Origin: Gonatopus flavifemur | Lineage: Eukaryota; Arthropoda; Insecta; Hymenoptera; Dryinidae | Assembly (NCBI GenBank): GCA_018340375.1 | Contig: JAFFJZ010000003.1 | Span: 52,173,006 to 52,237,005 of the forward strand | Length of the DNA stretch: 64,000 bases | Direction of reading: 5' to 3' | In this document: piece by piece, positions 52,550-63,850 of the stretch | How positions within the stretch are numbered: the stretch's first letter is position 1 | Layout: every line of letters starts with the position of its first letter | Program-made: the position numbers and the translations under genes | Notes under the pieces: generated by a model | Seen by the model: the letters and a program-made list of their open reading frames with translations, nothing else | Told to the model about the DNA's origin: nothing | The model's database searches: none

Positions 52550-55484
52550 GAATTGAACTTGATGAACTTCATTGCTCTGTTGCTATATCAGATCCATGTT
52601 ATGATATTATTATCTTATCTGAAACCTGGCTGCGCGAGGATATCCTATCTTCTGAAATTGGTTTACATGGCTATGCAGTTTACATGGCTCACCAGTCAAT
52701 TTTCGCGTGGAGGTGGTGTCTTAATCGCCGTTAAGGATACCCATCGGAGCTGTATCGTCTAATCTTCTTATTCCAAAGTTGAACATCTTTACGTCAAAGT
52801 TTATTTTGGTTCTTTGTCGTTGTTGTTTGGGGCTGTCTACATTCCACCTACTTCGGATTCTTCAATATACTTGGACCCTTGTAAAAGCGTTGGCAAAATC
52901 CTCCTCAAGGAGAACTTTAACTCCTTATACTTATACGGGGATTACAATTTACCTCATATTTCCTGGAGCAATATTGATTCCAAATTATCTTTCTCAGTGT
53001 TACCTGGTTCGACTCTCAATGAAATGACTTCTGCGCAATATGTTCTCGAATATTTCAATGAATTAAATTTGTTTCAACCTCATACTTTCAGGAATTCTCA
53101 TGGTAACAAACTTGATCTTATTTTTTCTGATAACGATCGTATTGATGTCAATATTGCTCTGGATCCTTTTCTCGCGTGTGACAACTTTCATCCTTCTCTT
53201 GTATCTAAGCTCAAACTACGTGAAAGTGTTTCACTGGTCCCCAATAAAATCATCAAATATAATTTTAATAAGGCGAATTACAGTGCAATTTGTGAATATT
53301 TAGGTTCTATCAACTGGAACGATGAATTGCGAGATCTTGATGTCATTGAAGCTGTTGATTTCTTGTATCTTCATTTATATAATGCAGTTGATTCATTTGT
53401 ATCCAAGTATGTATTAAGGAATAGTTCTTATCCAAAATGGTTTCCTTCGGAATTAATTGAACTTATTCGTCGAGAGAAAATTGTTCACAATTGGTACGAA
53501 GAGTCAAATTGCTTTGGAGATTACTTAATCTTCAGTCACTTGCGAGTTCAATGGAAAGTTTTGACTCGCCAATGTTACTTGTCTCATCTTCATTACGTCC
53601 AAGGGTCCATTCCTGCGAATTTCAAAAGCTCTTGGAACCTCCTTCATAGTGAGCGGAATCAGAACGGTATACCCCTGGTGATGCATTTAAACGGTACTAT
53701 CGGCAATACTGGTATTGCTATTTCGAACTTATTCGCATCTTACTACTGTGGGCAAAAAGTAAGGTGAATTTGTTTGTGAAATGAAAAATCTTCATTTATT
53801 CTTTTACATCAATTTCATCCCCTTCAAAGTAATCCCCTCTCGATAAAATACACTCATGCCAACGTTTTTTCCAATCATCGAAAAATGCTAAATATAAATA
53901 GTCCCTTCCCGGTATACCCATCAGCGCCTTCTTCGATTCAGCTTTTATCTCCTGAATCGACTCGGAACGCTTTCCCCGGAGTGGTCTCTTGAGTTTGGGG
54001 AATAGCCAGGAGTCACACGGGGCCAAATCAGGCGAATACGGTGGTTGCGGAACGATATGCGTCGAATTTTTGGCGGAATGGTCACGAAGAACGAGTGCAG
54101 TATGAAACGGTGCATTATCGTGATGCAAAAACCAAGAGTTGTTGGCCCATAATTCTGGTCTGAATATTCTTCAGTAAGATCTCTAACAGTTAACCGACGA
54201 TGTTTTAGCACTAATCCCTTCACTTCATCGACGTGTTGGTCATCTGTTGACGTCGATGGTCGTCCGGAGCGCTCGGTGTCATCAACACGTTCTCGACCCT
54301 CTTTGAAGTCTTTGTACCACTTATAAACATTTTTCTGCGACATGGTAGAATCACCAAAGGCCTTCCGCAACATCCTCGAAGTTTCCGCAACCGAAATTTC
54401 ATTCCCCAAACAACATTTGATTGCACTTCTCTGCTCAATTAAATCAGACATTGTAAAAATCGAAGAATGCACTCTTGGTCATTTGGTAAACACAAGCGTA
54501 AGTGTATTACTGATGATGACATTGACATGAAATTTGGCACAGATGTCATTAACAGTCCTGCCAACTTGAAAAAACAAGAACTAGCCTGGAATGTCAAGCC
54601 CGCAAAGTTTCAATTGAAAATTGACCTTACTTTTTGCCCACAGTAGTATTTCAGATCAGTTCATCAAAATTATCCCGTTGTTCCTTGTAATTTACCAGAA
54701 TCTACTCTCAATGTCAATTCTTTCGATTTATCCATCAATATCGGTGAAGTGTTCAATAAAACTCCTTTCGGTCCTGGTGATGATGGTATTCCTCCTAATT
54801 TTCTAAAATCTTGCAAGTTCGTCATTTCTCGGCCTTTGTGGTTGATCTTCAACAGCTCTTCATCCTCTGGAATATTTCCTCCTCAATGGAAATCCAGCTC
54901 AATCACTCCTATCTTCAAATCTGGGGACGTTCCGACGTGAGAAACTATAGACCAATTAGTATCACGAACGTTATGCCGAAAATTTTTGAAGATATAGTTA
55001 CTGATGAAATAACACCACTGTTTTCTGATATAATTTCTGATGTCCAGCATGGCTTCACTTCTGGAAAATCTACCGTGACTAACTTGTCTATTTTTTCTCG
55101 TCGTGTCCTCTGCGCTTGATCAAAATGCCCAAGTTGATACTATATATACAAACTTCTCAAAGGCTTTTGACAGAGTTGATCATAATATATCGTTAAATCA
55201 ATTAAGTAATTTAGGTATTCGCAGCAATTTTTTGTCGTGGTTACAGAGTTATATTCTGAATCGTACGTAATCAGTTCGTGTCTCTCAATATTTTTCCGAT
55301 CCATTTTTTGTATCCTCAGGTGTACCACAAGGCTTACATGTGGGTCCTTTATTATTTATTATTTTCAATAATGAAATCTCTATGATCTTCAAGTACTGCG
55401 CACATCTTCTTCTCGCTGATGACCTGAAACTTTTTATGATTATAAGAACTTACAGAGATGCTAAAAATCTGCAATTTGATTTGG
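52519..55484 (+). pseudogene. CR1/Jockey-like LINE ORF2, endonuclease and RT, interrupted
   Basis: Endonuclease begins YYQNVRGLRIELDEL and ILSETWLRED, overlapping the end of ORF1; frameshift near 52710; RGGGVLIAV; stop near 52760; GAVYIPPTSD; LYGDYNLPHISW (catalytic Asp), LIFSDNDR, CDNFHPSLV; linker WFPSELIELIRREK. At 53743 a mariner interrupts. RT resumes at 54649: GPGDDGIPPNFLKSC after a small deletion, a shift near 54935, VRNYRPISI, QHGFTSGKSTVTNL, another shift, SKAFDRVDHN, a stop near 55269 (QSV became stop), VPQGLHVGPLLFI, LLLADDLKLF. It stops at 55484, where a 3.1 kb insertion begins; the rest is at 58582. Beyond repair as a gene. Confidence 0.9.
53743..54646 (-). mobile_element. Internally deleted mariner-like element, 904 bp
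   Basis: Ends CTACTGTGGGCAAAAAGTAA in perfect inverted orientation; TA at 53741-53742 and 54647-54648. Removing it restores the LINE sequence seen at 32060. Transposase on the minus strand: MSDLIEQRSAIKCCLGNE from 54451 through VYKWYKDFKEGRERV and GRPSTSTDD, to YGPTTLGF, then a jump to FLHHDNAPFHTAL, SPDLAPCDSWLF and the C-terminus at 53796. The middle, with the first catalytic Asp, is deleted. A 185 bp end fragment of the same family lies at 63427. Confidence 0.93.
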
Positions 55485-55527
55485 TGTTACGTGACGATGA
55501 ATCTCGCTCCCGGAATACAGAAGAATA

Positions 55528-56820
55528 CGAGGGTGGATTGATAAGTTTCCGGCCTGACCAAGAGATGGCGCCACTAGGCCTACCTTGAGGTGGCGTTCTA
55601 TAGTACCATCCTTAGATAGCTTGTAGCTATAGTTTCAGTTTGATCGCCATGTTAGTTTAGTTTTGAGAGCACGCTGACCAAGACGCCTCTGTGTTTTTCG
55701 TAAAAATGGAAAAGCTGGAAAATCGTGCTGTCATCAAATACTTTTATTTGAAGGGGTTAACGCCGAAGGAAATTAAAGAAGAGATGGACTCAACACTGGG
55801 GACATCCTCCCCATCATATTCAACCGTTAAGCAGTGGGTTTCCAAGTTTCAAAAGGGTCGTGTGAGCACCTCTGATGAGCCTCGCTCAGGACGCCCCATT
55901 GAGGTCACAACTCCAGATATGATCGAAAAAATCCATCAAATAGTGCTGAAAGATCGCAGATTATAAGTTCGTGAGATAGCTGAGACCTGTAAGATGTCAT
56001 ATGAACGTGTACAAAATATTTTGCACCAACATTTGTATATGGAAAAGCTCTGTGCAAGATGGGTGCCGCGTTTGCTAACAGTCGACCAAAAATTGATTCG
56101 AAAGAACATTTCTACCGCCAATTTGGCGTTGTATAAGCGTAATCCAAGCGAATTTTTGCGTCGATTCGTAACCGTTGACGAAACTTGGGTCCACCACTAT
56201 ACTCCTGAAACCAAAGAACAGTCTAAACAGTGGATTGGACCAGGGGAACCAACTCCAAAGAAGGCAAAAACAATTTTTTCGGCGAACAAGGTTATGGCTA
56301 CTGTTTTTTGGGATGCAAGAGGTAATATATACATTGATTACCTTGAAAAGGGTAAAACTATCACTGGTCAATACTACGCAGACTTATTGCAACGTTTGAG
56401 CCACGAAGTGAAAATTAAACGACCTCATCTGGCGAAGAAAAAAATCTTGTTTCATCACGATAACGCACCAGCGCACACGTCAATCGTTGCGATGGCTAAA
56501 ATCAACGATCTGAAGTTTGAATTAATGCCGCACCCTCCCTACTCTCCAGACCTAGCCCCGAGTGACTATTATCTGTTTCCTAACCTCAAAAAATGGCTTG
56601 GCGGTAAGAGATTTGCGGACAATGAAGAAGTAATCGAAGCTGTAAATGGGTATTTTGAGGAGCTTGACGAATCAGTCTATAGAGATGGCATTACCAGACT
56701 AGAACACCGCTATGAGAAATGTATCAGCCTTGGAGGAGATTATGTTGAGAAATAAAAAAAAAAAATTCTTAAAAACGTTGTTTTTCTTGGTCGGACCGGA
56801 AACTTATCAATCCACCCTCG
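55528..56820 (+). mobile_element. Mariner copy 2 (1,293 bp)
   Basis: TA at 55526-55527 and 56821-56822; the same TIRs as copy 1 (47406-48699). Differs from copy 1 by roughly a dozen substitutions. Inserted within the LTR-like block, so it is the youngest layer there. Confidence 0.95.
55706..56755 (+). pseudogene. Mariner transposase, same premature TAA as copy 1
   Basis: [17 protein letters not shown] from 55706; TAA at 55964-55966 at the same codon as in copy 1; then open to 56755. Catalytic VTVDETW, HHDNAPAH and APSDYYLF are kept. Differences from copy 1 include E for G at residue 2, SKFQKG for SEFKKG, GNIYID for GIIYID and RLSHEV for RSSHEV. It cannot make a full protein without read-through. 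Confidence 0.93.
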
Positions 56821-56822
56821 TA

Positions 56823-57886
56823 CAACCCCTATTCCCGCCTGTATTCCGGTGCGTGGACTATTTCAAATCAAAGGGAAGTCGGGTCCCAAACATTATTCAA
56901 TATATATATTCAAACATATACATATATCGACCCATAGCATGTAAGAACCAAATGTACGCTCAAACAAAACGCTGAGCAGGAAGAAAGAAATCTAGGTCAG
57001 AGCTCGCATCGATGACCACATCGATGCATATTTTCGAGGCCCGCGAATTCGCTATCTTCGTTCACGGTACCCATATACCCGTGTCTCTCTCTCTTCACGA
57101 ATCCCAAGTTGACTAATCACTGCTGATCAGGCAGTTGAGTCGGCAGAAACACCCCTCTTGCCAGGATCTGGCGTGTTCCATCACCCAGAAGGAAAACACG
57201 TAAATAGGACAGACAATGAAAAATCGGCAGATTCGTTACGCGAAAGTTTGTTAAACAGCCGATTTCCATACGCGAAGACAAGTCCGTCCTTTTCCGCAAG
57301 AGGGTAGAAACGAGGATACGATTGAGACCAAGTTGACGATTACATACTTCAAGTTCGCAATAAATCGTAAAAGTGTGTCCCTTTGGAAGGTTCCACGGCG
57401 TCTTTTGTAGGAAATTCATGTTTCGATAATCTTCTTCAACGCAACGTTTCTAAGAAAAAATCATTCCTTTTGCCTTAGTCACGATTGCAACTTAGTGAAA
57501 CGTGACTTTGTAGAATAAGTCTATACTTCCAACCGAGATTCGCGAATAAAATCAGTTTTTCTTGTCTGTTGTAATAAAATCAGTGAAATTCAGTGTAATC
57601 AACTAATTTTTTGGCATTCAAATCGCGTTAAATTTATTCGTGAACCGGCACGTCTTCGATCTTCGTCCAAAAGAGAGAGAGAGAGAGAGACAGGAGGACC
57701 ATCAGAAGTAACCATCACCTCGTTGCCTTTTTGTTCGGAAAGAAGTACCTAACGTGTACTCTTCTTTCCCACCACGGTGAGTCAAGAGCAAAATAGAGAA
57801 GAAAAATATATTAGTTCTTTCTTCCTCCTCCTCTATACACACGGTATACACGACTCCAAGGAAATTTTCTTGGTTTTTCATTCATT
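56823..57886. other. Remainder of LTR-like block, no gene
   Basis: Contains a (GA)n run at 57672-57690. A 100-codon minus-strand frame (57117-57419) has no recognisable family. Confidence 0.35.
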
Positions 57887-58300
57887 GTACATTACGAGTT
57901 TCTTTCCGAAAAACTCTCGTAGAAACATCTATAATCAAATTATATACGTTCGATCTTTGTACATTACGAGTTTTCTGTTCAAAAACTCTCGTAGTATCAT
58001 CTGAAATAAGTACATATTCGGTTTTTCATTCATTGTACATTACGAGTTTCTTTCAGAAAAACTCTCGTAGAAACATACGTAATCCAATTATATAAGGTCA
58101 ATCTTTGTACATTACGAGTTTTCTTTTCGAAAACTCTCTTAGAATCATCTGTAATAGAATTATATCTGTGCACCTTTTGTACATTACGAGTTCCTCTTCG
58201 GGAACTCTTGTAGAAATATCAGTAAATCAAGATTATATCTGATTTACTCATTGTACGTTCAGATCATTTTTCGGAAATTCTCATATGAAGGTTTATAAAC
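57887..58300 (+). repeat. Tandem array of six hairpin units, period 72-76 bases
   Basis: Units start at 57887, 57959, 58035, 58107, 58179 and 58253 with GTACATTACGAG (the last GTACGTTCAGAT). Each continues TTT..TTC..AAAACTCTCGTAG, so ACGAG-TTT pairs with AAA-CTC.CGT to form a hairpin, followed by an ATC..AATTATAT spacer. Changes in one arm are often matched in the other (unit 5: GAGTTCC..GGGAACTC). Confidence 0.85.
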
Positions 58301-58581
58301 AAAATCTCATCTGTTTCATGTTTCCCATAGGTTCTTTGAACGGAATAAAGTATTTGTTGAACGAATTCCTCCACATCTCAATTTTTTTCACTTTAACCTT
58401 AACCACTACACTGGGGGTGCAAGATGAGAGAATCTATATCTTATCGAGAGCTTAAAACCAGGAGCGGGTACCCACTCGCTTTTCCAATCGAGCCACTCCG
58501 GTTGGGAAAGTGCTTCATTTTCTTTTACGTATATAACGAGATTTTTCGTCTTTCACCTACTGAAAAACACGTTATATAACA

Positions 58582-59482
58582 TTGGATCGGTTATAATCTT
58601 GGTGTGTGCTATCTAACATGTCATCAAATCTCACTAAATGCCATGTGATGAGATTTCATAGAGGTAAAAATGCTATTTATTACCCTCATAACTTGTCTCA
58701 TTCTCTGTTATCACCTATAAATACTGTTCGTGATCTTGGAGTTTCATTTGACCCTCGTTTTAACTTCTTAGATCATTACAATCACATAGTTCGTACTTCC
58801 ATGAAATCTCTCGGATTTATCAAGCGCGTTTGTAAAGATTTTCGTGATCCTATTGCACTTCGAACCCTGTATTGTACTTCAGTTAGACCCCATCTTGAGC
58901 ATGCGTCTCAAATTTGAAGCATCTCATTTAATTCGGGATTGTACAGATCGTCCGTTGAGCGTCACTTGTCATGATTACTCATTGATTATGTCTCTACTCA
59001 ACTTGTCTTCCTTGGAATCACGTCGTTTGTTCAATGATTTTTCATTTTTGTATTGAATTGTTAACGGGAAAATTCACTGCCCTCAACTGCTTGGACTTGT
59101 ACGTTTTAATGTCCCTTCTCGTTTTTCAGGACGCCCTAAATTGTTCAATCCAATTTCTTCTGAATCGAGATACGGTTATTCTGACCTGGTAAATTGGACA
59201 TCTGTCCTAGCTAATTCTTCCAGTGATGTGCTTGAATTATTTCCATCCCATTCTGATCTTGGAAATTCTCTTTCTCTTATTTGTCAAGTTTAATATCTAA
59301 TTGTCCATTTTATCTATAATTACCCACGTTAACTGCTGTTGTAATATAAGATGCATGTAGTCAAGCTCAACATGATGCTAATGCTTTGATGCATGATATA
59401 TATTATATGGTCCAAATAATGTATATTCTATGTACCAAAGGGTCTTTTATACCCGTATAAACAAAATAAATAAATAAATCAA
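58582..59482 (+). pseudogene. CR1/Jockey-like LINE, 3' end (continuation of 51695-55484)
   Basis: Resumes exactly after TTGG: LSNMSSNLTKCHVMRFHRGK, LLSPINTVRDLGVSFDPRF, MKSLGFIKRVCKDFRD, LRTLYCTSVRPHLEHAS. A TGA at 58915, a deletion near 58950 and a TGA at 59054 break it. 3' UTR and AAATAAATAAATAAATC tail at about 59482. Confidence 0.9.
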
Positions 59483-61745
59483 TGAAATGTATTTCAACAC
59501 TTAACAGGAACTATTTTTTTTCTTTCCAATCATCCACGTAGTTGACTTAACAGAGTAGACCAACTTGGCAAATGATTTCATTCAACTTCCAAACTTCGTT
59601 GAACGTATCTAACCGCCTGGCGTAGTTGAGTCAACCACATTTTCGTTGAGCTCACAAAATTTTTTTCTCAGTGTAGTGGTATATAATCACTGTATTCAGC
59701 AGGAGGGGCTCCATCTCAGCGAGGAACTCTAAAATTTTTCCAGAATTGCATACAATTCCGAAAGATTTCCAAGTTGGAAGTGAATTCTCTAATAGAAACA
59801 TTTGATCAGAGTTCATCAACGAGATACCAGCGTATCATCCGAATGAATATTTCTTTGTAAGATTTCTCCGAACAGAATTGATGAACCCCCTGGTGAAAAT
59901 GAAGCAGATGGAGCGACGCAGAAGAGTAAACGGAACAGTATCTGAGTGCAAAAGAAGCGGAAATTGAAAGGTTTTTACGCTCCATCTGTTTCAAAATTTT
60001 TGACCAGATACAATCTAAAATTTTCAGGAAATAATATTTGATACTTTATGTATTGCGCTATCGGAGATTATTCCTTGGAAGTTGTAGACTGTTCCATAAA
60101 TTCAGTACAGAGAAGTCTCACGGACAAAATGTTTTTCACGCTGGTATATGGAGGAAAATGCTGCTCGAAAATATAAGAATTCTTGTTATTTCTCTCAGTG
60201 CATGGAGAAAATTTGGTAGTAAAAATTAATATATTTATATCGCAGCCGTGGGATATACTTCATTGTGGTGGAAAGAACTATGAGTATGCGGCGGATTACC
60301 ACAATTCTTCTTACATTCAATATGCGGAGTAATAAGAAAATACAAAGTTATAGTTCCTATCGTCATAATCGAGTATACCCCACGGGTACGATACTGTGTC
60401 TAATAATCTTTAATATAAACTTTCCTGTGTGTGAACTGGAAACAGGAATATAATATTTGTAATATGAATTTTCCCATGAAAATTGTAACGGTATTTAGTA
60501 TACCTGATAAGGTAATGAGAGAGTCGGGTAGAGATGTCGAGACGAGATCATCGGGGCCAAGAGTCAACTAGTCGATCAACTACCTTCTGTGGGCAAAGTT
60601 CATTTTTCCTCCAAACGTATCGACTTACAAGGAAGTTCGAGTTCTGCAGAACCAAGGAGGTACACCCACAAGGACTCGATTCATATTGGAACCAGAAGGG
60701 AACGACGGGTCAAGATAAAATAATCCATCCGCTGGGAACCACGGATTGTCATCGAATAATTAGGAATTTGCACTATCTCATGGGATCAATGGTTTCCAAG
60801 GAAGGCTGAAAGGACAACCCAAGAGTGCATCGTACGATCAATCCAAGGCGTCAACTATTCTATTTGATGAAGTCTGGATAGCGAGATGAGTATTTATCTA
60901 CGCTGATAAAATTGAATCTTGCCCTCTCTCTTTCGATAACGAATACTCTATAGTTAAAATTAGTGAATTCGCTGGGCCATTCTCAGAGATTGTAAACGAC
61001 GTAAGCAAATATACGCTGGTTCAAATAAATATGTTCATGAACTCTTCATTTCAATCGTGTTTGTAAACGCTTTTGCGTCTTTAGAGATACATGTATATAG
61101 ATATATAGATATACTCGTAGAATACCCGTGAGACATCCTTTCTCTCGTTGAGGTGAGAGCTACGGATCTTACAAAATACCGAAGATTACGAATATCGTAG
61201 AAGAAGTCATAGGTAGGATTGAAGTTTCAAACACTGAACGTCAAATTCTATGATGCATATAGTAAAATTCAGTTATTGATTTGTAATCACCTTTATTTTT
61301 ATGTAAAAATCCATTTCACAAACCTTCCTGTTTCTGGTTTAGCAAGCAAAAGGAAAAAGGGTAGTATATTTTTTTCTTCATGTATCTCCTTGAGACCCAT
61401 GTTTAATTTGTCCTAACAACTGATGGTATTATTGTGCACAGCCGAATGAATGTTCAGATGATCTATTAGTTTTGTATTAATATAAATTGATTGCAGTCTC
61501 AATTCAATATGAATGTATCATTAATTTTTCTTTCAATCTTGACATCTGAGAACACTGTTAGAAAAATCCTTGAGTTGATGGATAAGAAATATTGCTTCCT
61601 CGTTAGAGGGACGCTTTGTGATCGTTTCGAGGGACCGAGAATTTTCTTGTCCCCAAACTCAAAATCTCTTAGGCCAAAATGTTCTTGCAAACTCGGGGGA
61701 AATTCTTGGTTCCGTGTCTGTATGACTTTGGTCCCCAAAGGTGGC
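59483..61745. other. Unassigned DNA
   Basis: No transposon protein or clear inverted ends found. A 91-codon frame at 60534-60809 (MSRRDHRGQESTSRSTTF start) lies in a slightly GC-richer block, 60520-60850, without a family match. GATATATAGATATA-type low-complexity at 61095-61112. Confidence 0.35.
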
Positions 61746-62700
61746 CAAGTCCGTTACTCAGTGAGGCCCGGACATTAAGGCTGCCCTGCATCCTGGGAAA
61801 TTGCATGTGAACGGGAGCACTGGGGTCCTGGTGCTCAGAGATTCCGAAAAGAGGTCCCTCGTACCAGTGGACTTCGGTGCTGTCGTTGATCCATGCAGAA
61901 ATACCGGTTGTGGGTGTAGCTGTGTTGCAGGTAAATTCGCTTGTAATGGGATTCTCCACCATATGCCTATCTGCACCTCCATGGTGGGGGGGAGGGGCGG
62001 GCAACGTTTTGGCACCAGCTTTCTAGTGTGCGAAGTGGCTAACGGAGAAGGCTGTGAGCTATTCTCAAGATGCCGCGCAGGGCTGCAATGGCAATTTGCA
62101 TCTTCATGGTCGTAATTGGAAAAGGATGGGCTTGCCCTGATACCCCTGCATGAGGCCGAGCTTTGCTGGCATTCGACTTCCACGTGGTCCTCGCCGGGCA
62201 ACGCCTGCCTGACTCACAAGTGGGTCGGTCAGGTGACTAATTGAGATGCTCCCTCGCGAGGGGAGGGTCTACTCCATTTGATGATGTGACTGATTTAATG
62301 ACTCCAGGAGCTAAGAATGGGGGTTTTTCCGAGTCTGTCATCGAACGTAAGACGTGAATCAATGCCCTTTGCAACCGTGGCTCAACAGTTCACGAGCTGA
62401 ACGAGGGGATTTCGGTGTCACTGGTCTCCGGCGACTGAATTGCGCGTTGTACAGTCCGGTTGCCTCACTTGCATAGCGAGGTAGGGTTCAGAAGGGACCT
62501 GCCGCAACCAGTAGGGGAACTGGACTATTGATACTTAGAAAGGGCCGAACTGGTAGGTCGACCCAAGGGGTCGACCGCGCTGGCCGGGCGTATCTCGGCT
62601 CCAAACTCCATGGGGAGTCGGTGCGGGTAGGTCCTCAGGACAGGTACCGCACCGATAACTTATAAAAGGGGGTGCTCAACCTTTATTCGGATGTCTGTAT
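61746..62700. other. GC-rich block of unknown origin
   Basis: About 950 bases with markedly higher GC than the rest of the window. The minus strand has two partly overlapping open frames: MTDSEKPPFLAPGVIKSV from about 62343 and a 147-codon frame at 61758-62201 with a Cys-containing end (FTCNFPGCRAALMSG). This could be the 5' region of a GC-rich LINE in minus orientation; the finger-like motif is too short to claim. Confidence 0.35.
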
Positions 62701-62708
62701 GTCTGCGC

Positions 62709-62728
62709 GTGTGTGTGTGTGTGTGTGT
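62709..62728 (+). repeat. (GT)n microsatellite
   Basis: Ten GT units after GTCTGCGC, at the border between the GC-rich block and the noncoding repeat. Confidence 0.9.
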
Positions 62729-62739
62729 ATGTGGATCAA

Positions 62740-63426
62740 TTTGCGAACACGCATATTTTCAGTTTCACTCATCCAATTCCAATAAAATATATACCACAGT
62801 CGTAGAATGAGGCGATAGTGGTTCCATTAGAGTTTCAGCCTGATTGACCCAGAGCATTCGGTTGGAGAAGGACAAATGTGTTGAAAAAGTGCGATTTCTG
62901 CAAACGCGCATACCTTCGCCTCCTATTATCCGATTACAATGAAACGTATACCACGTTCTAGTTATGACCCGACAGTGGGCCCATATCAGTGACATCCGAA
63001 TCGGTTGAAAACTGTGGGAATTTGTGTTTTTGTAAGCCGTATCGTTCTCAATATTTTGAAAGCATGGCTTCCCTATGTTCGTATCATCCGAATGCCATCA
63101 AACTTGGAGAATATTCAGTTTACCAGGTATTAGTTGTACGATATGAAATTCGATCGTAATGGAGTTTCCACCATAATTTTGTGCAGTGTCGATAATGATC
63201 CCATATAAGTTTCAACTTGACTTTTGCAAAAAAACGGGAGAGGGGGAGGAATCATGTTATCGACAATCTTAATTTTGCAACCGTACATATCTTCGCTTCG
63301 CGTCATCCGATTGTAATGAAACTAATACTACGTCTCAGTTATGGCCCCATAGGTGTCCCATGTGAATTTCATCCCAATCGGTTGAGAATTTTCTTGATTC
63401 TTTTCCATTCGAAATAAATTAGTTCA
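62740..63426 (-). repeat. Diverged noncoding repeat family, copy d
   Basis: Mostly in the opposite orientation to the copies at 25031-27425: TTCCAATAAAATATATACCAC, AATGAAACGTATACCACG, CTATGTTCGTATCATCCGAATGCC, TTGTGCAGTGTCGATAATGATCC, ATGAAACTAATACTACGTC. Several phrases occur twice within the copy, which again shows an internal quasi-repeat of roughly 90-200 bases. Confidence 0.55.
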
Positions 63427-63611
63427 GAAAAATGCACTCTTGGTCGTTTGGTAAACACAAGCGTAAATGTATTACTGATAATGACATTGACATGAAATTT
63501 GGCACAGATGTCATTAACAGTCCTGCCAACTTGAGAAAAAAAGAACTAGCCTGAAATGTCAAGCCCGCGAAGTTTAAATTAAAAATCCACCTCACTTTTT
63601 GCCCACAGTAG
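63427..63611 (-). mobile_element. End fragment of the 904-bp-type mariner-like element
   Basis: Nearly identical to 54462-54646: AATGCACTCTTGGTCGTTTG through to CTTTTTGCCCACAGTAG followed by TA at 63612-63613. Only the 5' untranslated end and TIR remain; no second TIR. Confidence 0.9.
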
Positions 63612-63613
63612 TA

Positions 63614-63850
63614 TATCCTTTCTTTGTTTCCAATGGATTTATAAAGTTTTCAGTATTCAAAAAATCAAAATGTACAGGAAAAATTTGGGATCTGTATAAA
63701 CATACAGAGATGAAACTAACTCCTAAATATAATTTTCTTCAACAATTCCTCAAATAGTAGTAATTAAAATCGCAAAGTCTCAACTTCCTTTCAACACCTT
63801 ATAAAAATATATGGAAAGTATTATCCAATGTATCTTATCTTCAATTGCAG
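63614..63850. other. AT-rich sequence ending in a splice-acceptor-like site
   Basis: No element recognised. Ends TTATCTTCAATTGCAG at 63850, directly before an open coding-like block. Confidence 0.4.

Larger units (their letters stand above)
55485..58581. mobile_element. LTR-like insertion in the LINE, carrying a mariner
   Basis: The LINE is continuous if this block is removed with one copy of TTGG (55481-55484 and 58582-58585). It starts TGTTACGTGACG and ends ACGTTATATAACA, TG...CA as in LTRs. Without the mariner it is about 1.8 kb. Contains a tandem hairpin array (57887-58300), AATAAAG at about 58345 and CACTACACTGGGGGTGCAAG near 58405, which could be an LTR end followed by a primer site. 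Either a solo LTR or an LTR plus leader that lost the rest. No coding region recognised. Confidence 0.5.

Noticed and set aside
52814..53767. Independent host gene of 317 codons
   Set aside because: It is the endonuclease/linker part of the CR1-like ORF2; its C-terminal codons are simply read-through into the inserted mariner.
57887..58300. CRISPR array
   Set aside because: Repeats are hairpin-forming and regularly spaced, but the spacers are similar to each other, repeats are diverged, there are no cas genes and the context is eukaryotic.
61758..62201. R2-type C2H2 finger in FTCNFPGCRAALMSG
   Set aside because: The Cys-Cys spacing and missing paired His residues do not meet the R2 pattern; kept only as a GC-rich unknown.
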